Source: Thermoplasmata archaeon (GTDB lineage: Archaea; Thermoplasmatota; Thermoplasmata; Sysuiplasmatales; Sysuiplasmataceae). From it: DNA of 15,290 nucleotides. Both the position numbers and the translations under genes were made by a program. Location of the stretch: positions 1 to 15,290 of the forward strand of contig JAJYOM010000026.1 of assembly GCA_021796175.1 (NCBI GenBank), given 5' to 3'. Each line of letters opens with the position of its first letter. Within the stretch, counting starts at the first letter, position 1. Positions 7,918 through 15,059 of this stretch are shown piece after piece. The notes under the pieces were generated by a model that did not search any database, was not told where the DNA came from, and worked only from the letters and a program-made list of their open reading frames with translations.

Positions 7918-8208
7918 TCAGTTGCCGCCTCTCCAGTATCCCCGTGGGCTCATTATTACCCACATGATGCCTATCACAATTCCGGTTATTATCAGGGATA
8001 CAACAGTCACGATCAGGTTCTGGTAGACATTGAAGCCGGTCGACCAGTAGAGTGCGTAGAACAGTATGAAGACGCACCACGCAATGACAATCAGCAGTGA
8101 AGCGATCACCGGTGCTACCGGCCCTTCATAGCGCTTGGATCGCTTCCTTTCAGCCGCAGACCACTTGTCCTGGTGCTCCCCTCCAGAAGTTGTACTTCCG
8201 CTTGTCAT
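7918..8208 (-). CDS. Small two-TM membrane protein, unknown function
   Basis: 96 residues. A Ser/Thr/Gly-rich, then strongly basic N-terminus (ERKRSKRYEG) is followed by two hydrophobic helices at about 31-54 (ending near ALYW) and 62-86, and a short SPRGYWRGGN tail. With the basic end inside, both termini would be cytoplasmic. No family was recognised; similar two-helix proteins are frequent in Thermoplasmata but have no known role. It lies 68 bases after the ABC permease gene, and 151 bases before the phosphate symporter start, on the same strand. A TATA-like GATATAGAG at about 8260-8268 could serve it separately. Real-gene status rests on the coherent membrane topology and clean flanks. 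Confidence 0.65.
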   Translation of the reverse strand: MTSGSTTSGGEHQDKWSAAERKRSKRYEGPVAPVIASLLIVIAWCVFILFYALYWSTGFNVYQNLIVTVVSLIITGIVIGIMWVIMSPRGYWRGGN

Positions 8209-8276
8209 GGGTACTCAACCAGAATTACAACCCCGGATGGCTTAACTCTTGTCTCTATATCTCATGGTATTGCGCT

Positions 8277-9002
8277 TCAGACTATGAATCTCTCTCCACT
8301 CAGCAGCCTTGACGCCAGGATGAAAATGGCGACAGTGGCCACTGTCATCAGTACAGTTATCACACCCGTAAGAATCACCCTGTTTGCCGGGCCAACAAAC
8401 TCGTTTATCATGAGTACAAGCATTATTGGCGCGAGTCCGAACAACGGTGCTATTCCAATCGGACTGTTGACAAACTGAGTCCGTTTCGTAAGCGAAACCC
8501 ACATCGCCGCTATGCCCGATATGAACAATGGCACGATGAAGCCCATGGGCACGACATAAACAGCAGTTTCAAGCAGGAATCCGCTCAGCAGCAGAGGGCC
8601 GGAGATATACAGCATCACCATTACCGCAGTGATCGGCACGATGACCAGTATTGCCGATATCACTATCACGCTGACCAGCAGAGCAGAAAATATGTCTCCC
8701 GGTTTCTTGCCGAATGCGAGCAGATACTCATGGACTCCCCTTGATCTGTCATTCACAAACAATAGGAGCGGCGAGAAGGAGCCGATCACTGTGGCAAGCG
8801 GTATGACTGCTGGCGCCATGAGTGCTACAATCACTGCACCTCCTCCAACCGACGAGGGAAACCCAAGTTTGCCTCCTTCAACCGACCTTCCTGTAAAATA
8901 GAGAAGCAATATCACAAGGAGAGGCATTGCAAGTCCGAGTATCAGATATGCCCTGCCGGATAAAAGGCTCCTCCTCAGGTGCATCAGGATGAAATCAGTC
9001 AT
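8277..9002 (-). CDS. ABC-2 type exporter permease
   Basis: 241 residues from ATG 9002, with about six membrane helices. After the first helix the segment FVNDRSRGVHEYLLAFGKKPGDIFSALL (about 82-109) matches the conserved cytoplasmic coupling stretch of ABC-2 permeases (charged-Gly-x-x-Glu-Leu-Leu, then a polar turn). A glycine-rich, mostly nonpolar insert lies at 40-60. The frame is open to 9152, but residues before ATG 9002 are an out-of-frame reading of the small zinc-ribbon gene and should not be annotated as protein. It pairs with the ATPase at 9172-10029 and probably forms a homodimeric membrane part of an efflux or lipid/metabolite exporter. Substrate unknown. Confidence 0.8.
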   Translation of the reverse strand: MTDFILMHLRRSLLSGRAYLILGLAMPLLVILLLYFTGRSVEGGKLGFPSSVGGGAVIVALMAPAVIPLATVIGSFSPLLLFVNDRSRGVHEYLLAFGKKPGDIFSALLVSVIVISAILVIVPITAVMVMLYISGPLLLSGFLLETAVYVVPMGFIVPLFISGIAAMWVSLTKRTQFVNSPIGIAPLFGLAPIMLVLMINEFVGPANRVILTGVITVLMTVATVAIFILASRLLSGERFIV

Positions 9003-9009
9003 CGTATTC

Positions 9010-9166
9010 TCACTGCTTGAACTCCCTGTGCAGCCCTTCGTAACTGCGTTTCGGGCACGAAACCCTGCCAAGGCCAGGGAGAGTGAACCCCAGCCCGGTC
9101 CTCTTTTTTTTCCATCAGCGGCGCTTTGAATATCTCTCCACACTTCGGACAAACCAGATCTGCCAT
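9010..9166 (-). pseudogene. Frameshifted small zinc-ribbon gene between ABC ATPase and permease
   Basis: ATG 9166 begins five bases after the ATPase stop. The first 21 codons read MADLVCPKCGEIFKAPLMEK plus K and contain a CPKC knuckle (C6, C9). At an A8 run (9104-9111) the reading frame is lost. If that run were A7 the frame would continue through GLGFTLPGLGRVSCPKRSYE and LHREFKQ to a TGA at 9012-9010, eight bases before the permease ATG, giving a 51-residue protein. The second half shows a second knuckle at C37, with the partner cysteine replaced by arginine (R40, one T-to-C change from TGC). As written, frame 0 instead runs to a TGA overlapping the permease start (8999), with no second knuckle. 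So the gene is either decaying or mis-sequenced at the homopolymer. Function unknown; position suggests a tie to the transporter. Confidence 0.65.
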
Positions 9167-9171
9167 ATTCT

Positions 9172-10029
9172 TCACTTCTCCATTTCCTTGTAAAGCTTTT
9201 CCAGGGGGTTACCTGTCTCCTTCACTTCCCTCACCCTTATGCCCGCTTCCACCAGCTTCTTCACAATTTCCGGTATTTCATCCGGACTGCTCGCAGTCAG
9301 AAGGTAGCGCTCTCCATCCCTCCTGCAGTCAACGACTTTCCCGACATCGCCGTCAGCACGCAACTCAATCTCCAGTTTGCCTGTGTTGAGAGTGGACACT
9401 TCCTGAAGGGCAACTATCCTGCCATCCTTGATCAGTATGACGAATTTGCCTATGTCATTCGCCTCATACAGGTTATGGGATGAATACAGGACTATACTGC
9501 TCCTGGACATCTCACTGACATAGGAGCGCATGTTCATGGCCGCTGCAGGATCAAGATTGGCTGTCGGCTCATCCAGTATGTTAATCCTGCTCTTCCTCAG
9601 AAGTGAGCGCGCAAGCGCAACCTTCTTCCTCTGGCCCTCGCTCAAGGGGTTGAACCATTTGTTCATCAGGTCCTCTATACCGATGTATTGCACAACCCTC
9701 TTCACTTCTTCCTGCCCCGAGCCAAGAATGTCCGCATAAAAGTTTAGGGCATCCCTGACCTTCATCGCGTCAGGAATGCCATCCATGTGCGCAAGGTAGG
9801 AAAGGAATCTGCCTCCACCATTCTCGTTTTCCCCGCGTATGGCGATGCTCCCCTTCAAGGGCGAAAGGACGCCGGCGATAGTCCTGAATAGCGTTGTCTT
9901 GCCTGCTCCGTTTTGACCCAGGACCACATAGAGTCCCTTTTCCTCCAGACTGAATGATATGTCATGCAGGACCGCCTTTCCGAAGTAGCCTGCGTCCAGA
10001 TGATCTGCATATATTCCAGGTTCAGTCAC
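9172..10029 (-). CDS. ABC transporter ATP-binding protein
   Basis: 285 residues starting with GTG 10029. Walker A GQNGAGKTT is at 38-46, the signature LSEGQ at 129-133, Walker B INILDE at 149-154 with E154 as catalytic base, the D-loop NLDP at 158-161 and the switch histidine H185 (SSH). The region where a Q-loop glutamine is expected reads YLAHMDGIP, so the glutamine is missing; CcmA-type ATPases have a comparable His-containing motif. A C-terminal domain of about 75 residues (from LEIELRADG) looks like the accessory domain found in ABC-2 exporter ATPases. First gene of a cassette with the zinc-ribbon gene and permease, spaced by a few bases. It should power export by the ABC-2 permease; cargo unknown. 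Confidence 0.88.
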   Translation of the reverse strand: MTEPGIYADHLDAGYFGKAVLHDISFSLEEKGLYVVLGQNGAGKTTLFRTIAGVLSPLKGSIAIRGENENGGGRFLSYLAHMDGIPDAMKVRDALNFYADILGSGQEEVKRVVQYIGIEDLMNKWFNPLSEGQRKKVALARSLLRKSRINILDEPTANLDPAAAMNMRSYVSEMSRSSIVLYSSHNLYEANDIGKFVILIKDGRIVALQEVSTLNTGKLEIELRADGDVGKVVDCRRDGERYLLTASSPDEIPEIVKKLVEAGIRVREVKETGNPLEKLYKEMEK

Positions 10030-10112
10030 GATCTGTCAACCTGCCTGAATTGCGCTTAAGGTGCGATTGCAGCCACTGTTAGAGTCACTTGATGGCCGAC
10101 ATGCGCTTACAT

Positions 10113-10143
10113 CATATTGAGTTACTGCCATTATATCAATATG
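10113..10143. repeat. Operator-like inverted repeat
   Basis: CATATTGA (10113-10120) and TCAATATG (10136-10143) are exact inverse complements separated by 15 bases. The half-site spacing (about two helical turns centre to centre) suits a dimeric winged-helix regulator. It lies 84 or more bases upstream of the ABC start and about 180 bases before the plus-strand TATA box. A chance 8-base match in an AT-rich stretch cannot be excluded. Confidence 0.35.
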
Positions 10144-10321
10144 TGACCTTAACTGGAACCCGTTACACAATCCTTGTCCCTGATTGCGAAGCCTCCCGCA
10201 TTCGTTCACGCTGTGTCAGCCTGTTTCCTTCGGCATCGCACTGTAATCCTGTGCACATAAAAACAGACTCATGTTGAGCACTTGACCCTATTGCCGCTCA
10301 TAACTGAAGCGTCCAGAATTA

Positions 10322-10331
10322 TTTTATATAC
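10322..10331 (+). promoter_or_regulatory. TATA box of the zinc-ribbon membrane protein gene
   Basis: TTTTATATAC is a strong archaeal TATA match. Normal spacing gives a transcript start near 10352, which is downstream of the ATG at 10344 and just upstream of the ATG at 10362. It therefore favours the second start, although a further AT-rich run at 10336-10344 adds some doubt. Confidence 0.55.
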
Positions 10332-10361
10332 ACTCAATATATTATGGTCAGGAAGAAAAAA

Positions 10362-10856
10362 ATGAGCCAGATGACACCCTCAGCACAACAGCCAGTACCC
10401 TACGGGGGAACTTCAAATGCCAAGTACTGCCAGAAGTGCGGTGCTGCAAACGATCCAAACGCACCGTACTGTGCAAACTGCGGCGCGTCCAACTTCGGTG
10501 CGTACCCCGGCGGGAGAATATCCCGACCAGTCGGAGTTACCATACTTGCTATACTGCAGATTCTCGGTTCCCTGGTGACTATAATCGCCGGATTGACATT
10601 TGGTGCCCTTTTTGGCGCACTGCTACCCGGTCTTGGTGCAGTTCTCGGGCTGGGTCTTGTTGCACTTGGTGTGGTTACACTCCTGATAGCTATCGCACTG
10701 TTCACCGGGAGAAACTGGGCGAGGATATTGAACATTATACTTGCAGTCATAGATCTCATCAACTTTCCAGTAGGAACAATAATCGGCATAATCTTCATCA
10801 TCTACTTCACAAGGCCCAGGGTCGTTGCCTACTTCAAGCAGCCGAGAACTGCGTGA
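10362..10856 (+). CDS. Zinc-ribbon multi-TM membrane protein, unknown function
   Basis: 164 residues from ATG 10362 (an ATG at 10344 would add six, MVRKKK). A flexible Gln/Pro/Ser-rich N-terminus leads to a zinc ribbon CQKCGAANDPNAPYCANCGA with C23, C26, C37 and C40. After a Gly/Arg linker come about four membrane helices between residues 57 and 150, and a short basic tail (RPRVVAYFKQPRTA). This plan, a cytoplasmic zinc ribbon joined to a small membrane domain, is common in Thermoplasmata and has no established function. The TATA box at 10322-10331 and a purine-rich GGAAG eight bases before the codon support the 10362 start. Single-gene unit, followed by a 168-base gap. Confidence 0.78.
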   Translation: MSQMTPSAQQPVPYGGTSNAKYCQKCGAANDPNAPYCANCGASNFGAYPGGRISRPVGVTILAILQILGSLVTIIAGLTFGALFGALLPGLGAVLGLGLVALGVVTLLIAIALFTGRNWARILNIILAVIDLINFPVGTIIGIIFIIYFTRPRVVAYFKQPRTA

Positions 10857-10983
10857 TTTGACCACGGCGCTTTGCCTGGCCTGACATGAAATTTCTTCGC
10901 GAAAAGGACAATCCCCCTCTCCGAAATTGCCTGTCTTTGCATCTCCGTCTCAGTATTTTCGATTAGTATTTGCTACAGTCGGA

Positions 10984-10992
10984 AGTAAATAT
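10984..10992 (+). promoter_or_regulatory. TATA-like box of the REC-PAS regulator gene
   Basis: AGTAAATAT lies 33-41 bases before ATG 11025. The predicted transcript start near 11014 would leave a leader of about 10 bases and place the alternative TTG start at 11004 outside the message. Confidence 0.42.
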
Positions 10993-11024
10993 GAGCAAGT
11001 GTCTTGAGAGCTTCACCGGTTCGA

Positions 11025-12710
11025 ATGGCCGATATTATCAGTGTCCTTTACGTCGACGACGACGCTTTAATGCATGAGCCTTTCAAGATGTTTCTGGAGA
11101 TGGACTCAGCGATGGGTGTCACTACAGTCCACTCACCTGTTGCTGCACTCGAGCTGATGAAGGATACTCAATTCGACGCTATAATATCGGATTATGAGAT
11201 GCCCGAAATGGATGGCATCACATTCCTGAAGAAACTCCGTGGGTCGGGAGACGATGTACCATTCATTCTCTTCACTGGAAGAGGAAGGGAAGAGGTAGTT
11301 ATCGACGCGCTGAACAATGGCGCAGATCACTATATGCAGAAGGGCGGGGACCCGACATCGCAGTTTGCCATGCTCGCCCACATGGTACGGACAAGTGTCC
11401 AGTCGAGGAGTCAGAGCAGAACGCTCAGCGCTCTGAGGGAGAGGCTGGAGTCCTTCGTACTGAATACGTCAGATGCGATTGCCATTTATGACCTTGACTT
11501 CAATATAGTATCGGTGAATCCCGCCTACGAGAGGATGTACGGATGGACACAGGGTGAGCTTGCGGGAGGCAAAGCCCGCCACGTGCCGGCGGAGGATACA
11601 GTGAGAAGGGAAGGCATCCTCAAACAGGTGGCCTCCAGCGGTGAGGCAACAAAGTTTGTTGCAAAGCGCATCAGAAAGGACGGCAGAAAGCTGGATGTCG
11701 ACATCACAGTATCTCCCATACGTGACGGCAACGGGAAGATTTCTGCATATGCATCGATCTCAAAGGACATAAGCGAGCTGATGAGAGTTGTCGAGACGGT
11801 CACACAGATAAAGGAGGAGTTCAGGTCAATACTGCTGGCGATAGGCGATGCTGTAATATCCACAGACATGGAGGGAAAGATCGTTTACCTCAATCCAGCT
11901 GCAGAAGAGATGACGGGAGTCGCACTGGAACTGGCAGCGGGAAAAGACGTAAACGACGTGGTCTGTCTGATAAATGAGGAGAGCAGGAAAAGGGTCGAAA
12001 TTCCCTCGGGAAAGGTAATTCGGGAGGGGAAAATAGTTGGCCTTACCAATCACTCGGTCATTATTTCATCCACAGGGGCAGAGTACATGGTTGCAGATTT
12101 TGCATCCCCCCTCAGGAATGAATTGGGTGAAGTCATTGGCACGGTTGTTGTTTTCAGGGATGTCACGAAGGAGAGGCTATCGCACAGGCGCATTTCCGCA
12201 CTCCAATCCGTATCAGAGGTACTTCGTAAATCCGGTTCAAATTCAGCCGTAATGGAAAAGATGGTCGGTGCAGTTTGCACTGAACTGATGTACGACTGCG
12301 GCATTGTGTGGGCAGTTGACACGAATCAGCGTCTCCTCAGGTTGGAATCCCTGTGGTCTAGGGGGAACGTGAGTGTGACTTCCCTGAGATCCTTCGTGGA
12401 GGGGAAGACATTCCTGCTCGGAGAGGATATTCCGGGGGATGTGTGGAATGGTGCAAAGACAATCTGGAACGCAAACCTGCAGCATGTTGGCGGGAATGAT
12501 ATAATGGCGAATGCACGCAGAGACAGCTTCCGCTCGCTTTTCGCATGCCCGCTGTTTGACGGCGATGCACTCGTCAGAGGTGTGCTTGTCCTGCTGAGCA
12601 GGTCCAAGAAAGATCCGGATCCCAGGGTAATCAGCACACTGGGAGAGATAGGCCACCTTGCCGGACGTTTCCTTGCTGCCGCTTCGCCCGGTTTCGTGTC
12701 AGGCGGATAG
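11025..12710 (+). CDS. Orphan signalling protein REC-PAS-PAS-GAF without kinase or DNA-binding output
   Basis: 561 residues from ATG 11025. A receiver domain spans about 5-122: acidic pocket D11-D13, phospho-acceptor D56 in IISDYEMPEMDG, switch T84 in LFTGRG and K106 in MQKGGDP. The FTGRGREEVVIDALNNGADHY stretch is typical of euryarchaeal receivers. A helical linker leads to PAS1 (about 140-250, DAIAIYDLDFNIVSVNPAYE, ending in a PAC-like KDISE) and PAS2 (about 264-385, DAVISTDMEGKIVYLNPAAE, ending VFRDVTKE). A GAF-like domain fills 390-555. No H-box, HATPase or helix-turn-helix is present, so it must act by protein contact or be a phosphorelay sensor subunit. No kinase lies nearby in this window. 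The signal sensed is unknown. Cytoplasmic; no membrane helix. Confidence 0.86.
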   Translation: MADIISVLYVDDDALMHEPFKMFLEMDSAMGVTTVHSPVAALELMKDTQFDAIISDYEMPEMDGITFLKKLRGSGDDVPFILFTGRGREEVVIDALNNGADHYMQKGGDPTSQFAMLAHMVRTSVQSRSQSRTLSALRERLESFVLNTSDAIAIYDLDFNIVSVNPAYERMYGWTQGELAGGKARHVPAEDTVRREGILKQVASSGEATKFVAKRIRKDGRKLDVDITVSPIRDGNGKISAYASISKDISELMRVVETVTQIKEEFRSILLAIGDAVISTDMEGKIVYLNPAAEEMTGVALELAAGKDVNDVVCLINEESRKRVEIPSGKVIREGKIVGLTNHSVIISSTGAEYMVADFASPLRNELGEVIGTVVVFRDVTKERLSHRRISALQSVSEVLRKSGSNSAVMEKMVGAVCTELMYDCGIVWAVDTNQRLLRLESLWSRGNVSVTSLRSFVEGKTFLLGEDIPGDVWNGAKTIWNANLQHVGGNDIMANARRDSFRSLFACPLFDGDALVRGVLVLLSRSKKDPDPRVISTLGEIGHLAGRFLAAASPGFVSGG

Positions 12711-12767
12711 AGCTGCAGCCAGAGGGTGATTAACTACTTCTACGGGATTCCCAATCTGCCCACCGGC

Positions 12768-12774
12768 AGGTGAT
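12768..12774 (+). promoter_or_regulatory. Shine-Dalgarno deciding the CTG start of the hydrolase
   Basis: AGGTGAT pairs with the 3' end of archaeal 16S rRNA and ends three bases before CTG 12778 (five bases from the AGGTG core). It is the only good ribosome site ahead of the conserved N-terminal domain. Confidence 0.5.
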
Positions 12775-12777
12775 ATC

Positions 12778-13653
12778 CTGAAGTTTGCGCATTTCAGGCA
12801 TGGCGGCAGGGAGAATTTCGGTATCTGGACAGAGGATGGTCTTGTTTCACTTTCAGGCCTGCCGGAATCTTCCCCATTCCATGCTTCATCACTTGTCCCG
12901 CTTTTTGCATCTGAAGCAAAATTACACACGATAGAGGATGGATTGCGTAACGGCTCCGTGCCTGCCGGTGCAGTTTGCATTCCAGTCAAGGAAGTGCAAT
13001 TCATGCCGTGCGTTCCTTCTCCGGGCAAAATACTTTGCATCGGACTCAACTACAGGAAACACGCTGTCGAGTCAGGAATGCCCATCCCCGATGTCCCGGT
13101 ACTTTTCAGCAAGTTTTCAGACACTGTAGCAGGACACCTTGAGGATGTGCCATTTCCGCCCGGCTCGGATCAGATTGACTACGAAGGTGAACTTGGCATA
13201 CTGATTGGAAAGGAGGCATTTCGTGTGAACGAGGATGATGCACTCAGCCACGTATTCGGCTACTTCGCCGCAGATGACCTGTCCGCCAGGGATCTTCAGC
13301 TGAGAACAAGCCAGTGGCTCATTGGTAAGACATGCGAGAAATTCTGTCCCATCGGACCGTATGTGGCCACCGCATCCGAAGTCGGAGATCCCAATTCACT
13401 GGATCTGAAGACGCGGGTCAATGGCGAATTGCGCCAGTCCTCAAACACTTCCGACATGATATTCGACTGCAGACGAATAATCAGTTACCTCTCCGGTTAT
13501 GTGAGGCTGAAACCAGGTGATATAATACTCACAGGCACACCCAGCGGTGTTGTTCTCGGCAAGCCTGAAGGTTCCAGGGTGTGGCTGAAGCGAAACGATT
13601 CCATCAGCGTCACGATTGAGAAGCTGGGCACACTGACGAACAGACTTGTCTGA
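12778..13653 (+). CDS. Fumarylacetoacetate hydrolase family enzyme, apparent CTG start
   Basis: About 291 residues. The core has LNYRKHA (90-96), the metal-binding pair in DYEGELGILIGK (E136, E138), the third ligand D167 in ADDLSARDLQ, and the C-terminal GDIILTGTPSGV. Family members cleave carbon-carbon bonds or hydrolyse, decarboxylate or hydrate 2-keto acids with Mg2+ or Mn2+. The family N-terminal domain, reading KFAHFRHGGRENFGIW, is encoded in frame upstream of the first standard start (TTG 12943). The frame is closed by TGA at 12727. No ATG, GTG or TTG exists between, but AGGTGAT (12768-12774) is a near-perfect Shine-Dalgarno followed by CTG at 12778, exactly where family proteins begin with Met-Lys. 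The gene lies 67 bases after the regulator gene. The substrate is unknown; an oxaloacetate decarboxylase or acylpyruvase role is possible. Confidence 0.84.
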   Translation: MKFAHFRHGGRENFGIWTEDGLVSLSGLPESSPFHASSLVPLFASEAKLHTIEDGLRNGSVPAGAVCIPVKEVQFMPCVPSPGKILCIGLNYRKHAVESGMPIPDVPVLFSKFSDTVAGHLEDVPFPPGSDQIDYEGELGILIGKEAFRVNEDDALSHVFGYFAADDLSARDLQLRTSQWLIGKTCEKFCPIGPYVATASEVGDPNSLDLKTRVNGELRQSSNTSDMIFDCRRIISYLSGYVRLKPGDIILTGTPSGVVLGKPEGSRVWLKRNDSISVTIEKLGTLTNRLV

Positions 13654-13689
13654 ACCGTGGACCACTCAGATCTGGATGGCGCATAGCGG

Positions 13690-13695
13690 TTTTTT
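13690..13695 (+). terminator. T6 tract after the hydrolase gene
   Basis: A run of six T on the plus strand lies 37 bases past the hydrolase stop, in the 70-base gap between convergent genes. It could stop the plus-strand transcript. No stable hairpin precedes it. Confidence 0.3.
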
Positions 13696-13723
13696 CCATA
13701 GTGAAATTCGGTGTCTCCCTTCG

Positions 13724-14524
13724 CTACACGCGGCCCTCGAAGTCGCTGGAAATCTTCCTGGCTGCGAGTGTTGCTGCCTCAACAGCATTCATTATTGAAG
13801 TCCTTACAGAACCCTTTTCGAGTTCATATATGCCGGCGATCGTAGTGCCCGCGGGCGTCGTCACCGTGTCCCTGAGCTCGGCAGGGTGCATCATCCTTTC
13901 CCTCAGCAGCCCTGCAGTCCCGGTAAGTGTCTTTGTGGCAAGCTGAAAAGCAGTTTCGCGGGGAATTCCCACCTTGAGGCCCGCGCTCACCATTGCCTCT
14001 ATCAGCAGAGCGATGTACGCCGGGCCGCTGCCTGAAAGTGCAGTGATAGCATCCATCATCGATTCAGGCACCCGTATCGATTCTCCGAAAGTGGAAATTA
14101 TGAACTCAATATTCCTTATATCATCTTCAGTCACATTCGCGCCTGGAGAATAAGCAGTCACCGCTTCTCCCACGAGGGCAGCTATGTTGGGCATGGCCCT
14201 CACTACCCTCGTCCCCGGCAGCGCTTCCTCCAGCGATTTGACTGTAATTGCTGCCATGAGTGATATGACAAGTTTGCCCTCGGTTTTCTGCCTGATAAGG
14301 CGGAGGAGAGTGCGCGCATCCCCCGGCTTGACAGATATTATTATCACGTCAGACGCGGCAACCGCCGCCAGATTGTTGACTGTTACCTTCACCTTTTTCC
14401 CTTTCAGCCCGGATTTCCGGACATTTCGTCTTGTTACAGTGACGAATTCTATGCTTTTGCTCAATACGAGCCTGGAAGCAACAGCCTCTCCTATCTTGCC
14501 TCCGCCAAGTACTGCAACTCTCAT
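13724..14524 (-). CDS. proC: Pyrroline-5-carboxylate reductase
   Basis: 266 residues from ATG 14524. It catalyses the last step of proline synthesis, reducing pyrroline-5-carboxylate with NAD(P)H in the cytoplasm. The Rossmann loop AVLGGGKIG is at 4-12, VRAMPN near 108-113, SGSGPAY at 164-170, and the P5CR signature ELRDTVTTPAGTTIAGIYEL at about 216-235 lies in the C-terminal dimer domain. Length and order are normal for the family. A GTG at 14533 is in frame three codons upstream, but ATG 14524 matches the usual Met-basic-hydrophobic beginning. A TATA-like CTATTTATTG (14556-14565) about 36 bases ahead supports its own promoter. The usual SLAAG motif reads SLMAA here, a mild change. No other proline gene is seen in the window. 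Confidence 0.93.
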   Translation of the reverse strand: MRVAVLGGGKIGEAVASRLVLSKSIEFVTVTRRNVRKSGLKGKKVKVTVNNLAAVAASDVIIISVKPGDARTLLRLIRQKTEGKLVISLMAAITVKSLEEALPGTRVVRAMPNIAALVGEAVTAYSPGANVTEDDIRNIEFIISTFGESIRVPESMMDAITALSGSGPAYIALLIEAMVSAGLKVGIPRETAFQLATKTLTGTAGLLRERMMHPAELRDTVTTPAGTTIAGIYELEKGSVRTSIMNAVEAATLAARKISSDFEGRV

Positions 14525-14555
14525 ACAATCCACTGGATATCATATGCAGCTGCCA

Positions 14556-14565
14556 CAATAAATAG
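14556..14565 (-). promoter_or_regulatory. TATA-like box of proC
   Basis: The minus strand reads CTATTTATTG, centred about 36 bases before ATG 14524. Expected initiation near 14535 gives a leader of about 10 bases, or a leaderless message if GTG 14533 were used. Confidence 0.4.
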
Positions 14566-14600
14566 CAGCGCGGATTCGTCGGGTCAAAGGAAGCAGGCTC

Positions 14601-15059
14601 TCAGCTGAACGAAAAGGTGATAGAGAAGCTTACACCTGCCGGAAGACCTGCCGTGACACTCAGGCTCCATCCGGAATAGTGCAGTGCCCTTGCATATTTT
14701 TCCAGGACAGCAAGCAGACGCTGAATCATCCATTCCAGCCCTCCTTTCAGTGCAGCCTCATCCTGCATGGAGTGCTTCACCATCCACGACTCGAAATCGC
14801 TGAGGTATCTGCACACGCAGGCCGAAGAGCGCGTGAGCATCGATTTTGCTTCTCCTGCAAGATCAGTGCTAATGGTACCTGCCCCGGATACGCTTTCAGA
14901 AAAGTAAGATTCGAGGTCTTCAATCTCCTTCTCCACTGAATCCACTATATTGACAGGTGATTCGCCCTCGAGATCCTGCAGAAAAGACGCTCTCCTCATT
15001 CCCGAAATCCCGGCCCTGACATCATCATAGGTTTTCGCTCTGTGTTTATTTTCAGTCAT
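14601..15059 (-). CDS. Hypothetical 152-residue soluble protein
   Basis: No family recognised. The first 35 residues are polar and basic; an acidic helical stretch follows (DSVEKEIEDLESYFSES, about 40-56), which could form a coiled coil. Then come a Ser/Cys patch (SSACVCRYL, about 77-85) and an amphipathic helical part with MIQRLLAVLEKYARAL (about 110-125). The last 25 residues, from GWSLSV to SITFSFS, alternate polar and nonpolar like a beta hairpin. No signal peptide or membrane helix. The ATG overlaps the stop of the gene upstream by 8 bases, so the two are probably translated together. It ends 76 bases before the proC start. Confidence 0.6.
   Translation of the reverse strand: MTENKHRAKTYDDVRAGISGMRRASFLQDLEGESPVNIVDSVEKEIEDLESYFSESVSGAGTISTDLAGEAKSMLTRSSACVCRYLSDFESWMVKHSMQDEAALKGGLEWMIQRLLAVLEKYARALHYSGWSLSVTAGLPAGVSFSITFSFS

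Larger units (their letters stand above)
10030..10361. promoter_or_regulatory. Divergent control region between ABC cassette and zinc-ribbon membrane gene
   Basis: This is 332 bases without a convincing gene. It holds a weak TATA-like CTTAAG (about 10052-10060) near the ABC GTG start, an 8-base inverted repeat at 10113-10143, and a strong TATA box at 10322-10331 for the plus-strand gene. A 62-codon open frame at 10089-10277 has no protein-like character. I see no tRNA and no clear C/D box RNA. Confidence 0.45.

Noticed and set aside
9104..9111. Programmed -1 frameshift producing a zinc-knuckle/permease fusion
   Set aside because: The heptamer is slippery, but the +1 frame (one A fewer) restores the second zinc knuckle and a proper stop, so an indel explains more. 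No stimulatory structure was evident.
9003..9152. N-terminal extension of the ABC permease frame
   Set aside because: This part is an off-frame reading of the small zinc-ribbon gene. The permease family begins near ATG 9002.
10089..10277. 62-codon plus-strand frame in the divergent region
   Set aside because: No ribosome site, no domain, and it spans the likely regulatory sites.
13654..13723. Possible hairpin GTGGACCAC near the hydrolase end
   Set aside because: Its stem is four bases with a one-base loop, which cannot form. Only the T6 tract is kept as a weak terminator.
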